41,684 bases of DNA from Clostridia bacterium DTU025 (GTDB taxonomy: Bacteria > Bacillota > DTU025). The stretch is from assembly GCA_001513145.1 (NCBI GenBank), contig LFSP01000010.1, positions 1 to 41,684 on the forward strand, read 5' to 3'. A model generated the notes under the pieces. That model ran no database searches and was not told where the DNA came from. It saw only the letters and a program-made list of their open reading frames with translations. Positions 9,291-17,920 of this stretch are shown here, in pieces (the first letter of the stretch is position 1; every line of letters begins with the position of its first letter). The translations under genes were made by a program, and so were the position numbers.

Positions 9291-9357
9291 GCGTCAAGTC
9301 AACACGAGAGAGCCCCCTCCAAGCCAGCGCGGAGGCTTTCTCGTGCTGATTTGACGC
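9291..9357. repeat. Long imperfect inverted repeat (24-bp arms)
   Basis: The arm at 9291-9314 starts GCGTCAAGTCAACACGAG. The arm at 9334-9357 is its reverse complement at 21 of 24 positions, and two of the three differences would be G-U pairs in a plus-strand RNA. The loop is 19 bases. There is no T-tract after either arm. It could be a structured RNA, a processing site or a small mobile-element remnant. Confidence 0.7.
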
Positions 9358-9360
9358 TTG

Positions 9361-9382
9361 CGGCGAAAGCAACCCACCCATG
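9361..9382 (+). repeat. Copy 2 of intergenic repeat motif CGGCGACAACGACCCAC
   Basis: Matches the reverse complement of 28952-28973 at 19 of 22 positions (CGGCGAAAGCAACCCACCCA...). It lies directly after the long inverted repeat 9291-9357. Confidence 0.45.
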
Positions 9383-9631
9383 AGTCGCCCCACCGCGTGC
9401 CCAAGTAGGTGCCATTTGAGGCATACCCTCGTCGCCATCCATGCTCTCGAACCGGCCTTTGGGCCCGCGGCTCGATGCGGTGGCTTCCTAGCGCTCACCC
9501 TTGCAGCGATGGCCCTGGATACCGAGCCGTCGTGGATGCCAGCAGTTCCCTTGGCGCACAGGCAGGGTAGGATTCGTCTAGACCATTGTAGAATAGTGCG
9601 ACCGACGGGGAAGTGGAGGGTTTGCGGCTAG

Positions 9632-10510
9632 ATGAGGATGATCGCGTCCGCCAGGATCGTGAGGTTCGCGACGATGGTGCTGTTGACGATGGCGGCCTTG
9701 GCTGCGGTGGCGTGCGCGTGGGGAACGCTGCTCGGGCTGGTTATGCCTCAGGCTGCTTCTCACCCGGGCGCGCCCGTCGTTGATGCGCTCCCTCGTCAGG
9801 CGCCTGGCGATGAGGCGCCCGAAGGGGTAGCCGGCCAAGCCGGCCCAGGCATCCCTGGTCAGGTGTCGAGCCAGCCCGTACAGAACGCGCCTTCAGGTAC
9901 CGCCGACGTCCTGACGCAGCTGCAGGCCCTTGCTGGGCAGGGGCCATATCTGGAGGCTGCGGTGCTGAGCCTCGCCCGGGTGAGCCTTGAGGCGTCGGTG
10001 CTGGGCACCACGATACCCGAACCCCACGGGCTTCTGCAGGACGTGTTGCCCGACCACGCTGCCGAAGCGCTGCGAGTCCTAACCTCAGCCAGCGCCGGCG
10101 CCTTCGTTACCGCCCTGTCGCAGAACAAGGTCAGGGCGTGCGTGGGCTCCATGTGGCCAACCACCAGCAGTATCGCCAGGGAGATCGGCCACTTCGCGGC
10201 GATGGCGGCCGCGCGCGACCTGAGGAGGTCTCCGCTGGATCCGGCAGAGCTCGATGGGATCGAGCTTGCGGTGTCCATCGTGGGGAGGATCGAGCGCGCA
10301 CAGCGGGGCGACATGTGGGATCCCGCGGCCTTCGGCATCTTCGTCAGGGCGGGCCAGCGCACAGGCGTGATACTGCCAGGCGAGGCCCTGACCCACGCCA
10401 AGCAGCTCAGCTGGGCCCTGGCAGAGGCTGGGATCCCCGAGGGGTCTCCATACGAAGCGTATCGGTTCCAAACGGTCAAGTTCGGCGCCTCGCTTGAGAT
10501 ACGACATTAG
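9632..10510 (+). CDS. Membrane-anchored or secreted AMMECR1-like domain protein
   Basis: 292 aa. A basic start and hydrophobic helix (FATMVLLTMAALAAVACAWG, about 12-35) form an uncleaved anchor or signal, followed by a Pro/Gly-rich linker to about residue 85. The rest resembles an AMMECR1 domain: KVRACVGSMWP corresponds to the family's RGCIG-x-P region, then SPLDPAELDGIELAVSIV (family pattern PLSPEEL..LEIEVSVL), GVILPGEALTHAKQLSWAL, and the ending EAYRFQTVKF. AMMECR1 proteins are usually cytosolic, so an exported version is unusual. It is probably the first gene of an operon, 30 bp before the alpha-2-macroglobulin gene. The molecular activity of the domain is not known. GGAGGG lies 11 nt before the ATG. 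The domain call rests on pattern memory, not a search. Confidence 0.7.
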   Translation: MRMIASARIVRFATMVLLTMAALAAVACAWGTLLGLVMPQAASHPGAPVVDALPRQAPGDEAPEGVAGQAGPGIPGQVSSQPVQNAPSGTADVLTQLQALAGQGPYLEAAVLSLARVSLEASVLGTTIPEPHGLLQDVLPDHAAEALRVLTSASAGAFVTALSQNKVRACVGSMWPTTSSIAREIGHFAAMAAARDLRRSPLDPAELDGIELAVSIVGRIERAQRGDMWDPAAFGIFVRAGQRTGVILPGEALTHAKQLSWALAEAGIPEGSPYEAYRFQTVKFGASLEIRH

Positions 10511-10540
10511 GCTGCCGCCAGGCAGTTGGAGGTAATAGCT

Positions 10541-13500
10541 TTGAGCTCGTCAGTGCCGAGAACGTTCAGAGTGTCTCACATATCTGTGGCCGCCCTCGCG
10601 GCCCTCGCGGTGACTTGCGTCATCATGCTGGCGGCGGCCCCGCTGGCACAGGGGGCAACCCAGACGCAGGCTTGGCTCTTCGCCACTGCACGAACCTACC
10701 ATCCAACCCAGAAGCCCGAGATAGGCGTGCGCGGGCAGGGCCTCAAGTCCCTGTGGGTTGATGTGTACTCCTTCGATGGCGCCTCCTACTTCTCAGAGGC
10801 CGGCCAGGAGGGCTTCTGGAACATGGACGTCGCGAAGCTTCCCGGGCGTCAGCTGGCAAAGAGCGTCTCGGTGCCCATCGACAGGGCAGGGAAGCCGGCC
10901 GTCAGTTCGGTGGTGCTTGACCCACTGCCTCCCGGCTGTTACGTGGCGCTCCCGCGGTCTTCAGGGATCCGATCCGCTTATCCGGTGTGGTTCACCGTGT
11001 CGGCGTTCGGGCTTGTGACGAAGCAGTCCGCCAGTGCCCTCCTGGTGCACGCCGTCGATATCCTCACAGGCGCCCCGGTGGCTGGCGTCGAGGTGAAGGC
11101 GTCTCTCTATCCCAGTGGATGGCAGGAGCCTGCCGAGGCCGCGCCAGGCCCGGTTAGGCTCGCCGGAACCACCGGAAGCGACGGCCTGTGGCGCGCGGCC
11201 GCATCCAGCCCCTCGTCGTCTGCGGTGATCATAGGCGTCCGCGGCCAAGAGGTGCAGGTGGCCAGCTCGTATCACTGGTTCGACTCTAGGCAGCACGCGG
11301 CTTACGTATACACCGACAGGCCCATATACAGGCCGGGCAACACCGTGAGCTTCAAGGGCATCGTCAGACGGATCCTGGATCCGGGCTACTCCATCCCCGA
11401 AGGCTCCACCGTTGATGTGGAAGTCACCGACTCCAAGGGCAACCGTATATACCGCCAGCAGCTGCCCCTGAGCAGCTGGGGCTCTTTCGATGGCTCTCTG
11501 GTCCTCGCCGACGAGCCGGCGCTGGGCAGGTACTCCATCGCGGTCAGCGTCGACGGGGAGCAGCACTGGTCCAGCTTCGACGTGGCCGAGTACCGCAAGC
11601 CCGAGTGGTCCGTGGAGGTGAGGTTCGACCGGGACCGCTACATCGCCGGCGACGCGCTGGAATCCGAGGTATCAGCGGTGTACTATTTCGGCTCCCCAGT
11701 GCAGGACGCGCAGGTAGACTACAGGGTGTACCGGCAGCGCACCGGCTTCTTGGGTGACCTCGGCGCATCGGCCGCCGGCGGCTTCCGCCACGAGTATTAC
11801 GGCTACTACCAGGGGCAGGAGCTCTACTGGCAGGAGTTCGTGACCTCCGGCACGGCGCGCACCGACTCCTCCGGAAAGGTGCACCTCAGCTTCAAGGCTC
11901 CGCTGTCGTCATACGGCGACGGCAACTACGTGTACATGCTGGTGGCCGATGTCACGGATTCCACCGGCAAGGTAGCCTCCGGCTCCGGAAGCGTCCTGGT
12001 GGCAGGCGGCACCTTCGACGCCCAGGTTGTCGCCGACCGCTGGATTGTCTCGCCCAACCAGGAGTTTTCCGTGAAGGTGCTGACGGTGACTTCCGATGGC
12101 TCTCCCGCCAGCCGCCAGCTGGCCCTGGACGTCTTGCGCCGAAGGTGGCACAAGGACGGTTACACCGACACCCCCGTGTCGCGTATGGACGTCTCGACTT
12201 CGGCCCGCGGCGAGGCCGCCGTGGGCGTGACGGTGCCTGAGGCGGGGGAGTACATCATACTGGCGTCCGGCACCGACGAGCGCGGCAACCGCGTGGAGGC
12301 CTCCACGTGGATATGGGCCTCCAGCCGCGAGGGCGGCGTGCGCTCGGAGCGTTCCGACATGGTGCTGGTGGTCGACAGGGAGCGGTACAGCATAGGCGAT
12401 ACGGCACGAGTGGTGGTATCTGGCCCATCGGAGCTGGAATCCGTGCTCGTGACCGTGGAGGACAGAGAGCTCAGATTCGCCCAGGTTGTGCCCATGCGTG
12501 ACGGCTCAGCGTCTATAGATGTAGAGATAAAGCCGGAGTACGCGCCGAACACCTGGGTGTCGGCAACCGCGGTGAGCGACGGCGTGATGCAGACCGCCTC
12601 CCGCGAGATTGCCGTGGATGACCCAGATACGTCCCTCGTGGTGGAGATAAGCCCAAACAAGGCTGAGTATCGCCCTGGGGAGACCGCCACGTTCACCATC
12701 AGCGCCCGCGACGCGAAAGGGGAGCCAGTCAGCGCTGAGCTGTCATTCGCCCTGGTAGACGAGGCCGTGTTCGCAGTGAGGGCAGACTCCACCCCCGACA
12801 TCACGCAGTTCTTCCACGGCAGGCGCTATCAGGCGGTGACCACGGAGAACTCGTTCCCCGTGACGTACTACGGCGGGGCCGACAAGGAGGGCGGGGCGCA
12901 GTCCGACAGGAAGTACTTCCCCGACACCGCCACGTGGCTGCCGTCGGTGGTCACCGACGCCAACGGCCGCGCCGTGATCAAGCTGAAGATCCCTGACAGC
13001 CTCACCACCTGGCGCGCCACGGTGCGGGCGCACTCCCGCGACACCCTGGTGGGGCAGGCCGTCGCCAAGGTGAAGGTATCGCTGCCGCTCGCCGTGAGGC
13101 TTGGGCTCCCCAGGTTCTATACACTTGGAGACAGCGGTTCCGTGGCCGGCGTGGTGCATAACGACACCGCAAGCAGCCGGAGGGTGTCGGTGACGCTGCA
13201 GGCGCAGGGCGCAGACATAGACGGGCCCGCAAAGCGGTACGTGACCGTGCCGGCGTTCGGCAGCGCCACCGTGGAGTGGACCATCAGGCCGCGGGCGGTG
13301 GGAGAGGTGGTGCTGTCGGCGCGGGTCAGGTCGTGGTTCACCACTGACGGCGTGGAGATGCGGGTGCCGGTGAACCCCTTCGGTGAGCCCGGCGGCGCCA
13401 CCATGGCCGGAGAGACGGATGGCGCCGGAGCAGAGGTAAGTCTGGAGCTGCCCGAGGCGCTGGTGCCTGGATCGGTGGGCGCGTGGGTGGACCTGTCTCC

Positions 13501-14971
13501 AGGTTACCTGGGGCTGGTAGCCGAGGCGCTGGAGCAGCTGGTGGCGTACCCGTACGGGTGCGTGGAGCAAACCATGAGCGCCTTCCTGCCGGATCTTGTG
13601 GCGCAGGAGGTCCAGAGGAAGCTGGGAGTGCCGTCGCCTCGCAGCGACGAAGAGCTCTCGAAGATGGTGAACGATGGTCTTGCCAGGCTCTACCGGCACC
13701 AGCACGATGACGGGGGCTTCGGCTGGTGGGAGTACGACAGTAGCGATCCCTGGATGACGTCGTACGTGCTCTACGGCTACGCCGTAGCCAGGCAGGCGGG
13801 ATACGACGTTGCCGAGGGCAGCGCACGGCGGGCAGTGGACTACCTGGGGTCGGTCGTGTCACAGCTGATCAACCAGCGCGACCAGGCTTTCGCCGCGTAC
13901 GCGCTGGCGCTGCACGGGGCGCTCGCCGGCGATGGGGTTAAGGCCCTTGAAGGCCTGGCGGAGAGGGTCACCGACGCTCAGGCCACCGCCTTCGTGGCGC
14001 TGGCCGCGCACGCCCTGGGTGATGCGGAGCTGGCGGCACACGCTGTGGGGAAGCTTGCGGCCCAGGCTGTGCGCGGCGACGGGCAGGCCGTCTGGAGGAC
14101 CGAGGATCCCGATAGACCCTGGAGGAGCGAGTCGGCGGAGTCCACGGCGTGGGCGCTGATGGCGCTCGCGTCAACCGGCGCTGACCGGGAGCTGGCCAGC
14201 GAGGCAGCGCGGCATCTGGCCAACGCGCGACAGGGCGCGTGGTGGCAATCCACAAGGCACTCCGCCGCGGCGGTGATGGCGCTGGCCAAGTTCGTGGACT
14301 ACACCGGCGAACGGGGGGATTCCGGCGCGCCCACTGTAACCGTGTTCGTCAACGGCGAGCGGCTGAGCAGCGTCAAGGTGGCCGGCGCCACCAGAGTGAA
14401 CATCGACGCGGCCAAGCTCAGGCAGGGGCGAAACACCGTGCGCATCCAGTCAGACGGGGGCAGGGCTTATTTCGCGGTGGAGGCACAGTGGCACCGAGCG
14501 GCCCAGCACGTCGACGCGTCCGGCGAGAGCGCCCAGATCATCCGCGAGTACCTCCTGATAGACCGCACCACGCCTGCGGACGAGCGCGGCAACCCCGCAA
14601 CCCTGCCCTTGGGCGATTCCCACGCGGTGAGAGCGGGGCAGGAGGTGCTGGTGCGCGTGCGCATAAGGGCCAATCAGAACCTTGAGTACATGGCCTTCGA
14701 GGACCCCCTCCCTTCGGGGTTCGAGGTGTCGGACGGCTTCGACGATCCGTACTCCTGGACGTATTGGTACAGTCGCAAAGAGGTGCGCGACAACCGCGTG
14801 GTGGTGTTCGCAGGTTCCATCCCCAAAGGGGAGGAGCGGGTGTACGAGTACGTGATGGTGCCGGAGCGGCCCGGCGACTACCTGGTGATGCCCACCACCG
14901 CGTGGTCGATGTACTACCCTGACCAGCACGCCCGCGGCGCCAGCGCACGAATAAGGGTGGTGCCGCGATGA
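10541..14971 (+). CDS. Bacterial alpha-2-macroglobulin family protein with thioester
   Basis: Large exported protease-trapping protein of 1476 aa. A signal peptide (VAALAALAVTCVIMLAAAPL) is followed by macroglobulin beta-domains, including AYVYTDRPIYRPGNTVSFKG near residue 256, typical of A2M_N. The bait-type region is about 480-650. The A2M core TWLPSVVTDANGRAVIKLKI is about residue 795. The thioester motif YPYGCVEQ has its Cys at 1007, followed by an alpha/alpha toroid (WWEYDSSDPWMTSYVLYGYA). The C-terminal domain carries FEDPLPSGFEV. The TTG at 10541 is chosen because GGAGG lies 8 nt upstream; an earlier in-frame TTG overlaps that ribosome site. The intact CVEQ means covalent trapping is possible. 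The usual partner pbpC is not seen. A VanW gene overlaps the 3' end. Confidence 0.95.
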   Translation: MSSSVPRTFRVSHISVAALAALAVTCVIMLAAAPLAQGATQTQAWLFATARTYHPTQKPEIGVRGQGLKSLWVDVYSFDGASYFSEAGQEGFWNMDVAKLPGRQLAKSVSVPIDRAGKPAVSSVVLDPLPPGCYVALPRSSGIRSAYPVWFTVSAFGLVTKQSASALLVHAVDILTGAPVAGVEVKASLYPSGWQEPAEAAPGPVRLAGTTGSDGLWRAAASSPSSSAVIIGVRGQEVQVASSYHWFDSRQHAAYVYTDRPIYRPGNTVSFKGIVRRILDPGYSIPEGSTVDVEVTDSKGNRIYRQQLPLSSWGSFDGSLVLADEPALGRYSIAVSVDGEQHWSSFDVAEYRKPEWSVEVRFDRDRYIAGDALESEVSAVYYFGSPVQDAQVDYRVYRQRTGFLGDLGASAAGGFRHEYYGYYQGQELYWQEFVTSGTARTDSSGKVHLSFKAPLSSYGDGNYVYMLVADVTDSTGKVASGSGSVLVAGGTFDAQVVADRWIVSPNQEFSVKVLTVTSDGSPASRQLALDVLRRRWHKDGYTDTPVSRMDVSTSARGEAAVGVTVPEAGEYIILASGTDERGNRVEASTWIWASSREGGVRSERSDMVLVVDRERYSIGDTARVVVSGPSELESVLVTVEDRELRFAQVVPMRDGSASIDVEIKPEYAPNTWVSATAVSDGVMQTASREIAVDDPDTSLVVEISPNKAEYRPGETATFTISARDAKGEPVSAELSFALVDEAVFAVRADSTPDITQFFHGRRYQAVTTENSFPVTYYGGADKEGGAQSDRKYFPDTATWLPSVVTDANGRAVIKLKIPDSLTTWRATVRAHSRDTLVGQAVAKVKVSLPLAVRLGLPRFYTLGDSGSVAGVVHNDTASSRRVSVTLQAQGADIDGPAKRYVTVPAFGSATVEWTIRPRAVGEVVLSARVRSWFTTDGVEMRVPVNPFGEPGGATMAGETDGAGAEVSLELPEALVPGSVGAWVDLSPGYLGLVAEALEQLVAYPYGCVEQTMSAFLPDLVAQEVQRKLGVPSPRSDEELSKMVNDGLARLYRHQHDDGGFGWWEYDSSDPWMTSYVLYGYAVARQAGYDVAEGSARRAVDYLGSVVSQLINQRDQAFAAYALALHGALAGDGVKALEGLAERVTDAQATAFVALAAHALGDAELAAHAVGKLAAQAVRGDGQAVWRTEDPDRPWRSESAESTAWALMALASTGADRELASEAARHLANARQGAWWQSTRHSAAAVMALAKFVDYTGERGDSGAPTVTVFVNGERLSSVKVAGATRVNIDAAKLRQGRNTVRIQSDGGRAYFAVEAQWHRAAQHVDASGESAQIIREYLLIDRTTPADERGNPATLPLGDSHAVRAGQEVLVRVRIRANQNLEYMAFEDPLPSGFEVSDGFDDPYSWTYWYSRKEVRDNRVVVFAGSIPKGEERVYEYVMVPERPGDYLVMPTTAWSMYYPDQHARGASARIRVVPR

Positions 14972-15888
14972 CCGGAGCGCCGGGGCGCCTGCATCGGACG
15001 GGCATCGTAGTCACGGCGCTGGCTGTGGCCTTTGCGGCGCTGGCCTTCACCGCCGCCACGACTCCCTGGCCGCCGTCTAGGGCTGGGGGCGGTGCGCCTG
15101 CCGGCCTGGCCACCGGCGAGCTCGGCTCGGGCGACGATCCCGGCGGGCGCGGCGACCGAGGAGCGGGGCCCCCTGGGGTCGATGGAGGCGCCGTGGTGAT
15201 GGGAAGGTGCGTCACGCCCCTTGTGCAGGAGCAGAGGAGCCGAACCGACAACGTGGCGCTGGCGGCCAGGATCCTTGACGGCGCCGTGGTCGGGCCGGGG
15301 GAGGAGTTCTCGTTCAACGCAAACCTGGGCCGGCGCACCGAGGAGGCCGGATACAAGCCCGCCAGGGTGATAGTGGACGGGCGGAGCGAGGCAGGCCTGG
15401 CCGGGGGGATCTGCCAGGTGTCGTCCACGCTGTATAACGCGGCGCTGCTTTCGGGCATGGAGATCCTGGAGCGGCACCCGCACTCCAGGCCAGTGCCGTA
15501 CCTGCCGATGGGACTTGACGCCACGGTATCGTACGGCTCCCTGGATCTCAGGTGGAGGAACCCCTGGAGCTTCCCGGTGACGGTGAGGGCGCAGGTGATC
15601 GGTGCCGGCTCCGAGCTTGCGGTGTGGATAGAGGGGGCCGAAGAGCCTGAAAAGGTACAGCTGGTATCGGAAGTGGTGGAGGTGGTGCCGCCCAGGCCTG
15701 CAGGCGAGCCGGGATACACAGGAAGGCCGGTGGCAGGCGCACCCCTTGCCGGCGGGGAGATCGTGCATGCAGGCGCCTCGGGCTACCGCGTGAGGGTGTG
15801 GGCAGAAACCCGGGGCGCGGGCGGCGAGAGGTGCAGGAGGCTTGTGTCGGAGGATTTCTACGAGCCTGTACTGGCCGTGGCGCGTTGA
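14968..15888 (+). CDS. VanW family protein, membrane-anchored
   Basis: 306 aa. An N-terminal hydrophobic segment (TGIVVTALAVAFAALAFTAA, about 12-33) anchors the protein, and a Gly-rich linker follows. The VanW domain runs from about residue 90: RTDNVALAARILDGAVVGPG, EEFSFNANLGRRTEEAGYKP, then GGICQVSSTLYNAALLSG, which carries the conserved GGGxCQVSTTLYNA-like core, and RWRNPWSFPVTVRAQ. VanW proteins occur with cell-wall and vancomycin-resistance loci, but their biochemical role is not settled. The ATG overlaps the upstream stop as ATGA, so translation is coupled to the alpha-2-macroglobulin. The 3' end overlaps the convergent EamA gene by 31 bp. Confidence 0.93.
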   Translation: MTGAPGRLHRTGIVVTALAVAFAALAFTAATTPWPPSRAGGGAPAGLATGELGSGDDPGGRGDRGAGPPGVDGGAVVMGRCVTPLVQEQRSRTDNVALAARILDGAVVGPGEEFSFNANLGRRTEEAGYKPARVIVDGRSEAGLAGGICQVSSTLYNAALLSGMEILERHPHSRPVPYLPMGLDATVSYGSLDLRWRNPWSFPVTVRAQVIGAGSELAVWIEGAEEPEKVQLVSEVVEVVPPRPAGEPGYTGRPVAGAPLAGGEIVHAGASGYRVRVWAETRGAGGERCRRLVSEDFYEPVLAVAR

Positions 15889-16808
15889 CTGGCGTCAACG
15901 ATGAAGATCCCCGATATCACCAGCACGCCGCCGGCCAGCTGTACGGCTGACAGCGGCTCGCCCAGCAGCGCGGCGCTTCCGAGCACGCCGAAGACGGGAA
16001 CAAGGTTGATGAAGCTCGAGACGGTGGTGGAGCCCAGCGCCCTGAGGGCGTGGAGGTACAGGCCGTACGACAGGGCGGAGCAGGCGACGCCCAGGTAGAG
16101 AAGGTTCAGGAGCACGTTCGGCGCCCGCAGCGAATCGGCCCACGGAGTCGGTTTGCCTGTAAGCCAGGATGCCGCCGCCAGCACCAGTGTGGCGGCGGGC
16201 ACCTGGTACGAATTCACGGTGAACACGCTGTATCGCGCGATGATGGGCCGGTTCACGATGGTGTATACCGCCCAGGACAGCGACGAGAGCAGCAGCATCA
16301 ACGCGCCCTTGAGGAAGTAGTCCATTCCCGCGCGCGACGCGGCCGCCTCCATGGCGCCCGCCCTCACCACCAGCGCCACCCCTGCGGCGCTCACGAGGAT
16401 TCCCATCCAGCCCCAGGCTGGAAGCCGCTTGCCCCGATACAAGGTCTCCATTACGGCGGTGATGGCCGGAGTGGACGCCGTTATCATCGACGCGGTGGCG
16501 GCAGGCAGATAGAGGAGTCCGGTGTTCTCGAAGTAGAAGTAGACGGGGATGCCTATGATGGACGCAGCCAGCATCCTCGGCATGTCAGATGGGCGAACCT
16601 TGAGGGACTGGCGCGTCGCCACTGCCACGGCCAGGGTCGCTACAGAGGCTATCACGTGGCGCATGAAGGCCACCTGAACCGGCAAGAGGGTTCTCAGCAG
16701 TGCCTTGGTGCTCACAAAGGAGAGGCCCCACAGAGCGGTAGCAAGAGTGATGCCCAGCAAGGCCGAGGGTCTGTCGGATCTTGCCGGGCTAGTCTCCATC
16801 TGTAACAT
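15858..16808 (-). CDS. EamA (DMT superfamily) transporter
   Basis: Inner-membrane transporter of 316 aa with about ten hydrophobic segments in two homologous halves. The first half has LGITLATALWGLSFVSTKAL and YFENTGLLYLPAATASMITA. The second has LMLLLSSLSWAVYTIVNRPI and FGVLGSAALLGEPLSAVQLA, the last being a hallmark of the second EamA repeat. Drug/metabolite transporters of this type export amino acids or metabolites; the substrate here cannot be predicted. The ATG at 16808 is chosen because AGGGA lies 5 nt upstream; METSP at 16799 is an alternative. It is a single gene facing away from the 223-aa protein gene. Confidence 0.92.
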   Translation of the reverse strand: MLQMETSPARSDRPSALLGITLATALWGLSFVSTKALLRTLLPVQVAFMRHVIASVATLAVAVATRQSLKVRPSDMPRMLAASIIGIPVYFYFENTGLLYLPAATASMITASTPAITAVMETLYRGKRLPAWGWMGILVSAAGVALVVRAGAMEAAASRAGMDYFLKGALMLLLSSLSWAVYTIVNRPIIARYSVFTVNSYQVPAATLVLAAASWLTGKPTPWADSLRAPNVLLNLLYLGVACSALSYGLYLHALRALGSTTVSSFINLVPVFGVLGSAALLGEPLSAVQLAGGVLVISGIFIVDASQRATASTGS

Positions 16809-16838
16809 ACTAGTCCCTGCCAAACGTGTGTTTAGGCA

Positions 16839-16868
16839 ATTATACCCCAATGTCGGCGCAGCTTTGAA
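16839..16868 (-). promoter_or_regulatory. Promoter of the EamA gene
   Basis: On the minus strand TTCAAA (16868-16863) is followed after 18 bp by a perfect TATAAT (16844-16839), about 30 nt before the chosen ATG. Its -35 box lies on the same bases as the -35 of the opposite promoter, so the two divergent promoters share one face. Confidence 0.6.
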
Positions 16869-16892
16869 GGGATTATCGTCTTCTGGTAGAAT
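16864..16892 (+). promoter_or_regulatory. Promoter for the 223-aa protein gene
   Basis: TTGAAG (16864-16869), a 17-bp spacer and TAGAAT (16887-16892) match sigma-A with one mismatch per box apart from the last base of the -35. It lies 70 bp before the start codon. Confidence 0.6.
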
Positions 16893-16962
16893 TGAAATGC
16901 AAAATGTAGTCGTTAATTTCGTCATTATCGCCACTGTTGTCGTGCGGTTCGGAGGTGACTGA

Positions 16963-17634
16963 ATGGATCGGGACCGTGAGCTGAAAATCGCCGTGGCGCA
17001 GGAGCACCTCCGACTCCTGCCCAACGTGGTCATGGCAAGGATAGTTGAAGGTGCCGACGGCGATGAGATTCACGTCATGGTCAACCAGCGTCTCGACCAG
17101 GACGGCATCAAACGCCTCAAGAAGGATATCGAGACCATTTACCTTCTTGACACGGGGGAGAGGATCGACTATCGAAAGGTGAGCATCGCCCAGGTCCAGG
17201 GCGAGGCGGAGAAGGGAGATCTCGGTGGCACACGCGTCATCCGTCGTCCAGTGCTGGCCAGCGTGGCGCTGGAGTACGGACCCAGAGGTTCCATGAGCGC
17301 CAGGGTGGTGCTGGAACACTCGGGTTGCTCCTATGTGGGAAACGCATCGGGATACGCCCACGAGCATGAGATCTGCGACCTGGTTAGGGCGGCCACCGTC
17401 GATGCGGTACAGCAGATGGCCGGCGAGGCCGTGCGCGTGCAGGCCAACTGCCAGCCCCATGGCGACAAGGTGATCGCCGAGGTCACAGTGGTCGACTCCG
17501 CCTCAGGCACGCGACAGCGCTACGTGGGGGCGGCGTTCCATCGGGACGATCTGCCCACCACGGTTGCCAGATCGATACTGCACGCGCTCAACAGACAGTT
17601 CGAGGTGCTTCTGAAACCTGTGGTGTCGCTGTGA
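16963..17634 (+). CDS. Conserved-looking protein of unknown function (223 aa)
   Basis: I do not recognise a family. The protein is soluble, with no signal peptide or membrane segment. It reads as two modules. Residues 1-75 (LLPNVVMARIVEGADGDEIH, then LKKDIETIYLLDTGERIDYR) have an alternating strand-helix-strand look like a small ferredoxin-like or ACT-like fold. Residues 100-223 (VALEYGPRGSMSARVVLEHS through HRDDLPTTVARSILHALNRQ) look like two strand-rich repeats each followed by a helix. The start has an excellent GGAGGTGA 4 nt upstream. It lies 89 bp before a tiny exported-peptide gene and a membrane HD-GYP gene on the same strand, so a signalling role is possible but is only inference. Confidence 0.75.
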   Translation: MDRDRELKIAVAQEHLRLLPNVVMARIVEGADGDEIHVMVNQRLDQDGIKRLKKDIETIYLLDTGERIDYRKVSIAQVQGEAEKGDLGGTRVIRRPVLASVALEYGPRGSMSARVVLEHSGCSYVGNASGYAHEHEICDLVRAATVDAVQQMAGEAVRVQANCQPHGDKVIAEVTVVDSASGTRQRYVGAAFHRDDLPTTVARSILHALNRQFEVLLKPVVSL

Positions 17635-17723
17635 TATATCAGAGTTCCCGTCGCAGCGGGAGATGAGATCATAAGCTGAGCTGAGCCTCCGGAAGTTCTA
17701 CCACTTTCTAGGAGGTGACGCCA

Positions 17724-17819
17724 GTGAAGAAGTTCACGCTGGTAGGGCTGATCACCGCCGCTCTGACCGTCCTGATGTCGGTCGTGGCGCTCGCGGGTGA
17801 TACTTTCCTCATGAAGTAG
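17724..17819 (+). CDS. 31-aa candidate exported peptide
   Basis: GTG start with a perfect AGGAGGTGA 4-5 nt upstream (17710-17718), stop TAG at 17817-17819. The product starts with Lys-Lys, has a hydrophobic core (FTLVGLITAALTVLMSVV), and ends in a signal-peptidase-like VALA followed by GDTFLMK. If cleaved after ALA it would release a heptapeptide; if not, it is a single-span membrane microprotein. It lies 101 bp before a membrane HD-GYP gene. I know no named family for it. The best ribosome site of the neighbourhood in front of such a short frame argues that it is translated. Confidence 0.6.
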   Translation: MKKFTLVGLITAALTVLMSVVALAGDTFLMK

Positions 17820-17920
17820 TCGGGAGGTAGGGCCCGTTCTCTACTGGGCGTTAGTCGCTGCGGCGGGATCTTTTGATGTCCTTCTCGCACACCGTCCCAT
17901 AGATCCGGAGGTGGGATCTA

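Larger units (their letters stand above)
9137..9631. other. Intergenic region between the divergent hspR and AMMECR1-like operons
   Basis: About 500 bp without a convincing gene. Next to hspR it is AT-rich and holds the candidate operator at 9169-9193. The middle holds a long hairpin (9291-9357) and a repeat copy (9361-9382). Near the right end TAGAAT at 9591-9596 could be the -10 box for the AMMECR1-like gene, but I see no good -35 partner. Confidence 0.5.

Noticed and set aside
9253-9631. 81-83 aa frames in the hspR intergenic region
   Set aside because: They cross a long hairpin and a repeat copy, have no ribosome site, and show no protein-like pattern.
15858-15888. Convergent overlap of the VanW and EamA genes as a sign of frameshift
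   Set aside because: Both C-termini look normal for their families. A similar 17-bp overlap occurs at 34906-34922 between the YchF-like and ABC genes, so this is dense packing and not damage.
17635-17920. Possible cyclic di-GMP riboswitch upstream of the HD-GYP gene
   Set aside because: The region has GCCTCCGG-like fragments, but the conserved GEMM core (GGCAAACC ... ACGCAAAGCC) is absent, and the short peptide gene with its own ribosome site occupies much of it.
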